From positions 17,427 to 81,426 of the forward strand of contig NZ_SMNT01000008.1 of assembly GCF_004348265.1 (NCBI RefSeq): a stretch of DNA of 64,000 nt, read 5' to 3'. Shown one piece after another: positions 7,843 to 15,399 of the stretch (positions within the stretch are counted from its first letter, which is position 1; each line of letters starts with the position of its first letter). Below the pieces are notes generated by a model that saw nothing but the letters and a program-made list of their open reading frames with translations, made no database searches and was not told the origin of the DNA. Origin of the DNA: Methylobacterium segetis (GTDB taxonomy: Bacteria > Pseudomonadota > Alphaproteobacteria > Rhizobiales > Beijerinckiaceae). The translations under genes and the position numbers were made by a program.

Positions 7843-9018
7843 ATGAAGCTCACCAAGGCGGCCATTGCCACCATCGAGCTCAAACCTGGGCAGAGCGAGC
7901 GCGTCGTTTGGGACAGCGAACTCCCCGGCTTCGGATACCGAATCCGCGGCGGACGCAGGACGTGGGTGATCCGCCCCCCTCGAGCAGGCGGAAAGTCGTC
8001 GCTGTTCACAATCGCCGCCGCCGATGTCGTCGACATCGCAGAGGCCCGAAAAGCGGCTCGAGAACGGCTCGCGAAGGCCGCCCTCGGTGAAGATCCAGGC
8101 TTAGCCAGACGCGAACAACGTACTCAGCCGGTCATCACGCTGGGAAATGCGCTCGCGCGGTACCAGAAGCATCAGGAGCGCCACGCACGGCACTCGACTC
8201 TCGCGAACCTGAAGACGCACATCAACACCCACTGGAAGCCGTTGCACGAACGACCGTTGGGAGACTTACGGCGCGTCGATGTTGCCGCGCGACTGCATGA
8301 AATCGTTCAGGAGTCGGGCCCTCAAGCTGCCGTTCGTGCCCGAAGGTGCCTTTCGTCGGCATATGCCTGGGCCATCGCCGAGGGCATCGTCGATGCAAAC
8401 CCTGTAGTGGGCACAAAGGCGCCTGCTCACGAAGTTCGTCGAGACCGCGTACTATCAGCAGCCGAGCTGGCGGCAGTCTGGCGGACGCTGGCCAACAACG
8501 ACTTTGGCCGGATCATCAAGTTGCTGATCCTGACCGGCCAACGCAGAGACGAAGTGGCCGCGATGAGGTGGAGCGAATTGAATTTGGAGGAAGGCACTTG
8601 GCTGCTGCCGCCGATCCGGATGAAGAACAAGCAGAAACATGAAGTGCCGCTACCGGATCCAGCCCTCGAGATTCTGCGCGCGATCCCCAGCCGAGTCGGC
8701 CGCGACCTAGTCTTTGGGACTGGTAGCGGCGGCTTTGCCGGGTTCTCGAAATGCAAAGCCGCCCTTGATCGACAGGTGTCCCTGCTGCCATGGCGCATCC
8801 ACGATTTGCGGCGCTCGACAGCAACCGGCATGGCCGACATCGGTGTGCTCCCGCATGTGATCGAGGCGGTGCTCAGTCACGTATCTGGCCACAAGGCGGG
8901 GGTGGCCGGGATCTACAACCGCGCCGTCTATCGCACCGAGAAGCGCGATGCTCTCGAGCGGTGGGCTGCCGAAGTGAGCAGGATCGTCGCAGCTGGCGAT
9001 CCGGAGCCGACTCCGTGA
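7843..9018 (+). CDS. P4-type site-specific integrase (tyrosine recombinase)
   Basis: The 391-residue protein has an N-terminal arm-binding region starting MKLTKAAIATIELKPG, a SAM-like core-binding domain (about residues 95-190; NALARYQKHQERHARHS), and a C-terminal catalytic domain. Catalytic residues visible are Arg in LTGQRRDEVAAMRW, the His-x-x-Arg block HDLRRSTATGMADIG, His in LSHVSGHKAG, and the nucleophile Tyr in AGIYNRAVY. The length is normal for tRNA-targeting island integrases. The start at 7843 has GAAGAG upstream and matches the family N-terminus; a longer frame from 7750 would run through the octamer cluster. It most likely integrates and excises the 7627-20204 island. Confidence 0.93.
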   Translation: MKLTKAAIATIELKPGQSERVVWDSELPGFGYRIRGGRRTWVIRPPRAGGKSSLFTIAAADVVDIAEARKAARERLAKAALGEDPGLARREQRTQPVITLGNALARYQKHQERHARHSTLANLKTHINTHWKPLHERPLGDLRRVDVAARLHEIVQESGPQAAVRARRCLSSAYAWAIAEGIVDANPVVGTKAPAHEVRRDRVLSAAELAAVWRTLANNDFGRIIKLLILTGQRRDEVAAMRWSELNLEEGTWLLPPIRMKNKQKHEVPLPDPALEILRAIPSRVGRDLVFGTGSGGFAGFSKCKAALDRQVSLLPWRIHDLRRSTATGMADIGVLPHVIEAVLSHVSGHKAGVAGIYNRAVYRTEKRDALERWAAEVSRIVAAGDPEPTP

Positions 9019-9078
9019 TGCTTAATTAACTAGCCTGATATCATCCGTATTGGCATCGTTAATAAATCCTTAAGGCCG

Positions 9079-9351
9079 ATGCCCCCTCCTGCGCACCTTC
9101 TTCCCGAACTCCTCCGCCATCGCGTCCTCGGCACGAAAGACGCTGCCGACCTGTGCGGTGTGTCTGTGCCTACCCTTCGCCGCATGAGGAAAAAGCAGGC
9201 GATCCCTGCTCCTTTGCGGCTCTCTGAACGCAAACTCGGCTGGAGAGTCGGTGACCTCCTCGACTGGCTCGACAGCCGAGAGGCTGACTTGCCGTGGCAC
9301 GAGTTCAAGGCTTCACGGGCGAAGAACGACAACCATCCCAAGGGCACCTAA
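9079..9351 (+). CDS. AlpA-like helix-turn-helix protein, probable excision regulator
   Basis: The 90-residue protein carries a MerR/AlpA-type winged helix-turn-helix: LGTKDAADLCGVSVPTLRRM, followed by a wing and RVGDLLDWLDSRE. AlpA-family proteins act as excisionases or activators of integrase genes in P4-like elements. It lies 60 bp after the integrase on the same strand, behind an AT-rich spacer (TTAATTAACTAG) that may hold its own promoter, so a role in controlling excision is likely from both family and position. The N-terminal PPPAHLLPELLRHRVLG is typical of alphaproteobacterial members. It ends in TAA. Confidence 0.75.
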   Translation: MPPPAHLLPELLRHRVLGTKDAADLCGVSVPTLRRMRKKQAIPAPLRLSERKLGWRVGDLLDWLDSREADLPWHEFKASRAKNDNHPKGT

Positions 9352-9400
9352 CTAGGGCCGGTCATCAGCAGAGCTTATCCCGCGTCGTGGACGCGCCACC

Positions 9401-10450
9401 GTGCGCGCTCCTGATCCGGGTGAGCTCGTGCTTTCACGTAGCACAGCGGGAGCGCCCGCGATTCGCTCAGGCCGCAACATGTGTTCGACGATGGTCGGAG
9501 ATGTGCCGACAATCGTCGTGGGCTTTTGGGCATTTCGAGCACGAGAAAATCGAAATCCGGTGTCTGACGCATCCAGGGCCGACGAGGTCCACCACCCGAT
9601 CAATATTGCTGTAGAAGATCAACACCTTGGTAGGTGCGAGGTCCGATCTCCCTCGCGCGCAGGCGCGCGGGCGCCCCTTGGTATAAGCCACTTCAGCTTT
9701 CCGCAGACCGCGAACGATGACCTTGAGGGATCGGTCCCGGTCAAGCGCACATACGAGCGCCACAAGCCCCGGGAGGCGGATCTCCGCTGCAAGACCACGC
9801 TCACCAGCATCCACCCGCTCGACTACGAGCAGGCCCGGATCGCCTTCAACCGCTCCTGGGAGATCGGCCTAGGCCTCGACACTGCGGTGACGCTGCGGCC
9901 GGCGGCCTTCAGGACGATGACGCCCGAGGAGCGCGATCGGCAGACCGCCCTCTTCCTGAAGCGGACCCGATCCTTCTACGCCGCCAACGACGACATGCCC
10001 GAGCTGGCCTACCTGATGACGCGGGAGGCCGACTACGGCGACGAGGCCGGGATCTCCGAGCACATCCATCTCTTGATCCACTGCGGTACCAAGCGCGGGC
10101 GGTCGAGGCTGAAGAGCTACTTGCACGGCCGCTACACGACGATCGAGGCGAAGGTGAAGGTAGCCAGTCCAGACCGGGTTCGCCTCCCTGGTGGCGAAAT
10201 CGGCGACGCCAGCACCTACAGCCTGAAGGCGGTCTCGGCCCGCTACGCCCACAAGTACGGCTTCCCGCACCGCTTCAGCGGCCCAGTCTACGGAGCGCGA
10301 GTCTTCTGGTCCACGAACCTGAACCCAGTGCGCCCGCTCTTCCGCGTCCCCAAGCCGAAGCCCTCGAAAGGCCGGGTTGGTCGGCCCCCGAAGATCTGGC
10401 GCGAAGCCGCGTGTGCCTCCTCACGCTACCCTCCGCCTCGATCCGGCTGA
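9401..10450 (+). CDS. Mobile-element protein, possible HUH replication or nicking protein
   Basis: The frame is 349 residues, but the real start is uncertain: the first 100 or so residues are low in protein character and the conserved-looking part begins near residue 110 (KRTYERHKPREADLRC). The core contains EHIHLLIHC, which fits the His-hydrophobic-His metal motif of HUH endonucleases. It is followed by a Tyr-rich region (KSYLHGRYTT, TYSLKAVSARYAHKYGF) with a YxxK pattern as in Rep nickases. The C-terminus is basic and Pro-rich (PKPKPSKGRVGRPPK). Together with its place next to integrase and AlpA genes, this suggests a replication initiator or relaxase-like protein. It could instead be an unrelated phage-type protein; the family was not confirmed. 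Confidence 0.5.
   Translation: MRAPDPGELVLSRSTAGAPAIRSGRNMCSTMVGDVPTIVVGFWAFRARENRNPVSDASRADEVHHPINIAVEDQHLGRCEVRSPSRAGARAPLGISHFSFPQTANDDLEGSVPVKRTYERHKPREADLRCKTTLTSIHPLDYEQARIAFNRSWEIGLGLDTAVTLRPAAFRTMTPEERDRQTALFLKRTRSFYAANDDMPELAYLMTREADYGDEAGISEHIHLLIHCGTKRGRSRLKSYLHGRYTTIEAKVKVASPDRVRLPGGEIGDASTYSLKAVSARYAHKYGFPHRFSGPVYGARVFWSTNLNPVRPLFRVPKPKPSKGRVGRPPKIWREAACASSRYPPPRSG
9486..9518. promoter_or_regulatory. 13-bp inverted repeat
   Basis: CGACGATGGTCGG (9486-9498) and CCGACAATCGTCG (9506-9518) pair at 12 of 13 positions around a 7-bp spacer. The repeat lies inside the poorly protein-like 5' part of the possible HUH gene. It could be an operator, a nick-site hairpin, or a leader structure if translation starts further downstream. 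Confidence 0.4.
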
Positions 10451-10452
10451 CC

Positions 10453-10638
10453 GGCAGGGAGGCTACTCCCAGCCGTGCATCCTGCCAGTCCTTCAGGGTG
10501 GAAAACCCACGAGGCAAGATTAGCCCGTTCGCCTTGAACCACACTCCAGCGGGAGGGAAAGCGGCCAGCCCGCGCGCCTCCATCCTTCCGGGTAAGAGAC
10601 CCCCTGCACGCAGGGCGGCTTCCGTCTAGCGGGCTGGC
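10453..10638. other. Structured noncoding stretch with nested hairpins
   Basis: Three inverted repeats lie in this 186-bp gene-free stretch. GGCAGGGAG/CTCCCAGCC forms a hairpin at 10453-10474 with one mismatch. GCCAGCCCGC (10564-10573) pairs perfectly with GCGGGCTGGC (10629-10638). Inside that large loop CCCTGC-AC-GCAGGG forms a further hairpin. No protein frame is convincing. It may be a small RNA, a leader or terminator structure of the recombinase operon on the minus strand, or a replication-related structure. Confidence 0.4.
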
Positions 10639-10702
10639 AGGGAGAGGATAATGCGATCTGCGCCAGCGGAACAGCTCTAGAGGCGGAGCCCCGCTTGATG
10701 CG

Positions 10703-11671
10703 CTACAAGCCGACCTCGGCGGTGAGATTGCGGGCAAAGAGCTCGCCCTCGCGGATGTAGCGGCGCACGGTCTGGGCCGAGCGGTGTCGGGTCTGGCGCA
10801 TGATCAGGCGTTCCTCGATCCCGACCAGCGCCGCCGAGGTCGCGAACCCGGCCCGCATCGAGTGCCCCGAGAAGGACGCTGGGTCGAGCCCGGCCGCGGC
10901 GGCTCGGCGCTGCACGATCTCGGCGACGGCGTCGGTCGAGAGTCTCGGGCCGAGGTGCCCGTGCCGGGTCACGCCCCGGAACACCGCCCCGTCCGAAATC
11001 CCCGCGGCCGCGATCCAGCCGGCATAGGCGGCGGCCGGGCAGGTCTCGGAGCCGGTGCGCCCGACCGCGATCACCGCGCCCTCGCCCTCCTGGTCGCCCT
11101 TCGAGCGCCGGATCGTCACCCGTAAGCCCTCCGGCACGATGGCAACGTCGGCGTGCTCAAGCCCGACCAGCTCGGAGCGCCGGAGCGCCGCCCCGAACCC
11201 CACCAGCAACAGCGCCCGGTCGCGCACGTCGATCAGGCGGTCGCTGCAGGTGGCGAGCAGCCGGCGCAGCAGCGGCACGGTCAGGGCCTCGGCGTGATCT
11301 TGGGCGACGCCCTTGGCCCGGCGCAGGCCCCGCATCACGTCGCGGATCGCAGGGTGGCGGGTGTCCATCGGATGGCCGGCCATGCGGTGGGCCACGGCGA
11401 TCGCCGACAGCCGCCGGGTCAGGGTCGCCACCGAGAGCGCGGTCTCGTGGGCGGCGAGGTAGAGCCCGACCGTCGCGGGCGCGGCCGGCAGGAGCTCCAG
11501 GCTGTGCGCGGTACACCAGGTCGTGAAGTGCGCCCAGTCCGAGCGGTAGGCCTTGCGGGTGTTCTGGGCCCGCGCCCCCTCGGCCAGTCCGGCGGCGCGG
11601 GCGGCGAGCCCCTCGAGATCGAGGGCGGGACCGGGGACGATCGCGTCGGCGGGAACGGGCAAGATGATCAC
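10703..11671 (-). CDS. Second tyrosine recombinase (phage-integrase family)
   Basis: The 322-residue protein has an N-terminal SAM-like domain (RKAYRSDWAHFTTWC) and a C-terminal catalytic domain with Arg in FGAALRRSELVGLE, the SGHSMRAGFATSAAL block (His-x-x-Arg), His in RHRSAQTVRRYIR, and Tyr in RRYIREGELF. It resembles the mobile-element recombinases of rhizobia and methylobacteria rather than XerC/D. I place the start at a GTG at 11671 with GAGGAG just upstream; this GTG overlaps the TGA of the preceding gene (GTGA), so translation is probably coupled. Longer in-frame sequence upstream is shadow of that gene. Its target site is unknown. Confidence 0.85.
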   Translation of the reverse strand: MIILPVPADAIVPGPALDLEGLAARAAGLAEGARAQNTRKAYRSDWAHFTTWCTAHSLELLPAAPATVGLYLAAHETALSVATLTRRLSAIAVAHRMAGHPMDTRHPAIRDVMRGLRRAKGVAQDHAEALTVPLLRRLLATCSDRLIDVRDRALLLVGFGAALRRSELVGLEHADVAIVPEGLRVTIRRSKGDQEGEGAVIAVGRTGSETCPAAAYAGWIAAAGISDGAVFRGVTRHGHLGPRLSTDAVAEIVQRRAAAAGLDPASFSGHSMRAGFATSAALVGIEERLIMRQTRHRSAQTVRRYIREGELFARNLTAEVGL

Positions 11672-11925
11672 AGGGTCTCCTCGGCTTGAAAGCGGTCTCG
11701 GTGGAGGAGTTGGCGCAGGAAAGTGCCTCGCGTCTTCCGAAGGCGGGTGAGCGTCTGATCGAACCGGAGCAGGTCCAGCTCGGCGTAGCGGGCGTCCTGG
11801 CCGGCCGCCCGCATTCGCTCGATGCAGACGACCATCGTCGTGCAGGCTTGCTCCGTCCGGCCGATGCCCTGCTCGACCAGAGCGAGAGCCGCGACCATGA
11901 ATTCCCGCTCGTTCTGCACGGTCAT
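11668..11925 (-). CDS. Small helical protein of unknown function in recombinase operon
   Basis: The 85-residue product is predicted to be mostly alpha-helical, with alternating charged and hydrophobic residues (ERMRAAGQDARYAELDLLRFDQTLTRLRKTRG) and two cysteines early on. No signal peptide or membrane segment is visible. Its ATG overlaps the stop of the upstream 72-residue gene (ATGA), and its own TGA overlaps the GTG start of the recombinase (GTGA). Three genes with 4-bp overlaps indicate one operon with coupled translation. I do not recognise the family; a helper or regulator of the recombinase is a guess from position. Confidence 0.65.
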   Translation of the reverse strand: MTVQNEREFMVAALALVEQGIGRTEQACTTMVVCIERMRAAGQDARYAELDLLRFDQTLTRLRKTRGTFLRQLLHRDRFQAEETL

Positions 11926-12140
11926 CGGCCATCCCCCTGATCGTTCTCCAGGCGACGCCGGTGCTCGCGCATGTCCACGAGGGTGGCCTCAAGCTCGGCG
12001 AGAAGGTCTTCGGCCACTGCCGTGTCGTGGCCGTGTGCCCGAAGCCGGTCCACCAGCGCCGCCTGCCGGGCGCAGCGGGCCTCGCCCTCGACGACGTGCC
12101 GGCGCGCCATCTCGAGGGGCGTCTCGTTCAACTCGGTCAC
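11922..12140 (-). CDS. Small coiled-coil-like protein of unknown function in recombinase operon
   Basis: The 72-residue, highly charged product (MTELNETPLEMARRHVVEGEAR... LLAELEATLVDMREHRRRLEND) looks like one or two long helices. It starts with a GTG at 12140 and has GAGGAG 9 bp upstream. Its TGA overlaps the ATG of the next gene, making it the first gene of the three-gene recombinase operon. The promoter should lie in 12141-12400, where ACGTCAGT repeats occur. The family is not recognised. Confidence 0.6.
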   Translation of the reverse strand: MTELNETPLEMARRHVVEGEARCARQAALVDRLRAHGHDTAVAEDLLAELEATLVDMREHRRRLENDQGDGR

Positions 12141-12176
12141 CGCCCGCGCTCCTCGGCCAGCAGCCCTTCAGCACGT

Positions 12177-12200
12177 ACGTCAGTACGTCAGTACGTCAGT
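12177..12200. repeat. Three tandem ACGTCAGT octamers
   Basis: ACGTCAGT is repeated exactly three times without spacers, directly after GCACGT. The array lies 37 bp upstream of the first gene of the recombinase operon (minus strand), so it may be an operator or iteron-like binding site. The rest of 12141-12670 has no convincing gene; its later part (about 12470-12540) is AT-rich. Confidence 0.5.
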
Positions 12201-12670
12201 CCTTCGGTGCGTCTGTGCCTCCGCACGTCAGCGGCCGAGCCAGGGGTCTCGACGCTGGCACCGAGCACCTCCCTACGAATGAGGAGTTCGTCCGAGCATC
12301 TCGTTACCAAGGAGATGCTCGTCTCGGGCCCTGCTTCCCGAACCAACGGGACCGTTTCCCCATAGGGCGCTGGCCCCACAAGCCTATGGGTCCTGACCCC
12401 GGATACACAACCATTATCCGAGGTCAGAATGCCCGCGGCCGGCCCCGCCCGTCAAGCTTCTCGCAAGAGGTGACATAATATCCAATTTGTAGAAATACAT
12501 AATTTGATGGATGTCATTTTTTTATTCCTATACCTCCCGCCTATTGGTTGGGGCACTTATTTGCGCAACCTGCAAAAGACCTATTTTCAGCAATGAAGAC
12601 CGCTGCCCCAGGGGCTGCTTCAGGGTTGGCAATCTTTGACGGTCTGGCTGAAGCATGCCAGGGTCCCAGC

Positions 12671-12856
12671 ATGTCCAGCACGCCAACTCGCAACATCTCC
12701 CTGACCACGGAACTCGAGGGCTACATCCGCTCGCAGGTCGCCACCGGCCACTACTCGAACGCCAGCGAGGTTGTTCGCGCCGGGTTGCGTCTCCTGATGG
12801 AGCGTGACCAGACCATGCTGCGCACAATAGCAACGAAGCGCCCGTCCGCACGGTGA
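12671..12856 (+). pseudogene. Truncated ParD-like antitoxin
   Basis: The 61-residue frame begins MSSTPTRNISLTTELEGYI and has the ribbon-helix-helix DNA-binding part typical of ParD/CC2985-type antitoxins (GHYSNASEVVRAGLRLLMER). The family usually runs to about 80-90 residues with a C-terminal toxin-binding tail. Here the sequence departs after LLMERDQ into [14 protein letters not shown] and stops, and no ParE-type toxin gene follows. The TGA overlaps the GTG start of the hybrid kinase gene (GTGA). It is therefore probably a decayed antitoxin, or a RHH repressor reused in front of the kinase gene. An in-frame ATG at 12548 exists but adds unrelated sequence. Confidence 0.65.
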
Positions 12857-14940
12857 GCACGCCCGAGAGCTACCCGTCCGCAGCGCACGGGTTCCAGTCC
12901 GACATCCTCGCTGTCGAGAACATCCCGGCCGTGCCTACGATCCTGGATGTCGTCTGCCGCACCACCGGCATGGGCTTTGCCGCGGTCGCTCGCGTCACTG
13001 AGGACCGCTGGGTGGCCTGCCAGGTCAAAGACGACATCGCGTTCGGTCTCCAGCCTGATGGCGAGCTGAAGGTCGAAACCACCATCTGCCACGAGATCCG
13101 CCAGAGCGGCATGGCTGTGGTCATCAACCATGTGGCCGAGGACCAAGCCTATTGCGGCCACCCGACGCCCGCGATGTATGGCTTCCAGAGCTACATCTCG
13201 ATACCGATCGTGCTGCCGGACGGCACCTTCTTCGGCACGCTCTGCGCCATCGATCCGAAGCCAGCGCAACTCGACCGGCCGGAAGTGGTGGGCATGTTCA
13301 AGATGTTCGCCGACCTCATCGCCTTTCACCTCGACGCTCATGCCCGCCTCGCCTCCAGCGCGGCCGTCGAGCGGAGTAGGGAAGCCAGCAGCGCCGCGCT
13401 GGAAGCCCTGAACACCACCCTCGCCGCACATATCGAGGCCCGCACTCAGGAGCGTGATCAGATCTGGCAGGTCAGTCACGACATGCTTGGGGTCGCCGAC
13501 AGCGACGGGATCTGGCTCAGCATCAACCCAGCCTGGACTATGATCCTGGGTTGGGAGGCCAAGGATATCGTCGGACGCACCTCCGAGTGGCTGGAGCATC
13601 CCAACGACCGCGAGAAGACACGAGCCGAGGTCGCTCGCTTAGCTGCCGGGCATAGCACGCTCGTGTTCGAGAACCGCTTCCGCACCCGGGCTGGCGGCTA
13701 CCGGACGCTGTCGTGGCGAGCAGTGCCGGCGGAAGGCCTTCTCTACTGCGTCGCCCGCGACGTGACCGAGCAGCGCGATCGGACGCTGCAGCTCGAACAG
13801 GCCGAGGAGGCGCTGCGCCAGTCGCAGAAGTTGGAGGCGGTCGGCCAGCTCACGGGGGGCGTAGCGCACGACTTCAACAACCTGCTGACCATCATCCGCT
13901 CGTCGGTCGACTTCCTGCGCCGGCCGGACCTATCGGAGGAGCGCCGCGCCCGCTACATGGACGCGGTCTCCGATACTGTCGACCGGGCCGCCAAGCTGAC
14001 GGGCCAGCTCCTCGCCTTCGCCCGGCGGCAGGCACTCAAGCCCGAGGTGTTCGAGGTCGGCACGCAGTTGCACGCCGTGGCTGACATGCTCGATACCGTG
14101 ACCGGCGCTCGCATCCGCGTCGTCGCCGAAGTGCCGGACACGCCCTGCTTCGTGAAGGCCGATTTGAGCCAGTTCGAGACTGCGCTCGTGAACATGGCGG
14201 TCAACGCCCGCGACGCCATGAACGGCGAGGGGACGCTGACGCTGCGACTGGTCTGTTCCGGTGCCCTGCCGCCGATCCGGGGACACGCAGGGGCGCCCGG
14301 TCCCTTCGCGGCCGTAGCGCTCAGCGATACCGGGAGCGGCATCACCCCCGAGCAGCTCGTGCGGATCTTCGAGCCGTTCTTCACGACGAAGGAGATCGGT
14401 AAGGGCACCGGCCTCGGCTTGTCCCAAGTCTTCGGCTTCGCCAAGCAGTCGGGCGGCGACATTGCGGTCGAGAGTACGATCGGGCGAGGCACCACCTTCA
14501 CCCTCTACCTGCCGGAGATCGAGGCCGAGTCGCGTCGGGAACCGGCGACCACGCACGAAAGTGAGGTCTTCCCGACGGGTGACGGTCAGCGCGTGCTAGT
14601 CGTGGAGGACAACGTCGAGGTCGGTCGCTTCGCCACGCAGATCCTCGAGGATTTTGGCTACCGCACGGCCTGGACGGCGAATGCCGAGGAAGCACTAGAA
14701 AAGCTCGGTCCGGACGGGTCCGGGTTCGACGCGGTGTTCTCCGACGTGATGATGCCGGGCATGGGCGGGATTGAGCTGGCCAAGATCCTCCAACGGAGCC
14801 TACCCCACCTGCCAGTGCTGCTGACCTCGGGCTACAGCCATGTGTTGGCTCAGGATGGGGCGCACGGCTTCGAGTTGCTCCACAAGCCGTACTCAGCCCA
14901 CCAGCTCGGCCGCATCCTCAGCCGGATCATCATGCGCTGA
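12853..14940 (+). CDS. Hybrid sensor histidine kinase (GAF-PAS-HisKA-HATPase-REC)
   Basis: The 695-residue cytoplasmic protein has a GAF domain (about residues 15-165; [22 protein letters not shown]), a PAS domain (about 200-315; [19 protein letters not shown]), a HisKA domain with the phospho-acceptor His in [12 protein letters not shown], an ATPase domain with N-box [11 protein letters not shown] and DTGSGI and GTGLGL boxes, and a C-terminal receiver with VVEDN and Asp in [12 protein letters not shown]. There is no membrane segment, so it senses an internal signal or a diffusible ligand or cofactor. The HDFNN-type HisKA is common in Methylobacterium. The GTG start at 12853 overlaps the truncated ParD-like gene. 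No output regulator lies next to it; it is convergent with the phytochrome operon. Confidence 0.92.
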   Translation: MSTPESYPSAAHGFQSDILAVENIPAVPTILDVVCRTTGMGFAAVARVTEDRWVACQVKDDIAFGLQPDGELKVETTICHEIRQSGMAVVINHVAEDQAYCGHPTPAMYGFQSYISIPIVLPDGTFFGTLCAIDPKPAQLDRPEVVGMFKMFADLIAFHLDAHARLASSAAVERSREASSAALEALNTTLAAHIEARTQERDQIWQVSHDMLGVADSDGIWLSINPAWTMILGWEAKDIVGRTSEWLEHPNDREKTRAEVARLAAGHSTLVFENRFRTRAGGYRTLSWRAVPAEGLLYCVARDVTEQRDRTLQLEQAEEALRQSQKLEAVGQLTGGVAHDFNNLLTIIRSSVDFLRRPDLSEERRARYMDAVSDTVDRAAKLTGQLLAFARRQALKPEVFEVGTQLHAVADMLDTVTGARIRVVAEVPDTPCFVKADLSQFETALVNMAVNARDAMNGEGTLTLRLVCSGALPPIRGHAGAPGPFAAVALSDTGSGITPEQLVRIFEPFFTTKEIGKGTGLGLSQVFGFAKQSGGDIAVESTIGRGTTFTLYLPEIEAESRREPATTHESEVFPTGDGQRVLVVEDNVEVGRFATQILEDFGYRTAWTANAEEALEKLGPDGSGFDAVFSDVMMPGMGGIELAKILQRSLPHLPVLLTSGYSHVLAQDGAHGFELLHKPYSAHQLGRILSRIIMR

Positions 14941-15399
14941 TCACCCGCAAGCGCGCCGACCATCTCGTGGACCACTCCAACGAGCGCAAAAAGCGGGATC
15001 CCGACTGGCTCAAGGTAGTGACTGCCGACGTCGGGTTCGTAAAGCGGTAGCGGGTCCCGATGCGGCAGTCGAGTGCGAGGCGCTGCAGCCCATTCACGAT
15101 GAGCGTCTGTCGCTTGGCACCTTGTGCATTATAAAAAGCCTTGAAATCGGGAAATTGAGGTCGATCCCTTGTGGGCCGGGAGCTTCTAAATCGGCTCAGG
15201 GCGGCCGCGAATGACTTTTGGCTGCATGGGTAGCGAGAGCCCCTCCGTGGCCGCCTGTGGGCCCCTCAGCCCGAATCTCGGGGCTTTTGCCGCTACGCTT
15301 GCCTGCTACTCCATTTTGAAAGCTCGATTTCGATGGTGTAGCCAGCCTCAAGGAGGCTGGACTTACAACCTTGCTACCGTTGGAACATCAGGACACGGA
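14941..15399. other. Gap between convergent kinase genes, with hairpin and possible remnant
   Basis: No complete gene is visible. One plus-strand frame (about 14943-15050) reads NERKKRDPDWLKVVTADVGF before a TAG and may be the tail of a lost gene. A perfect hairpin (CCAGCCTC-AAG-GAGGCTGG, 15342-15360) lies 40 bp past the end of the minus-strand kinase gene and could stop transcription from both sides, though it has no U-run. Confidence 0.4.
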
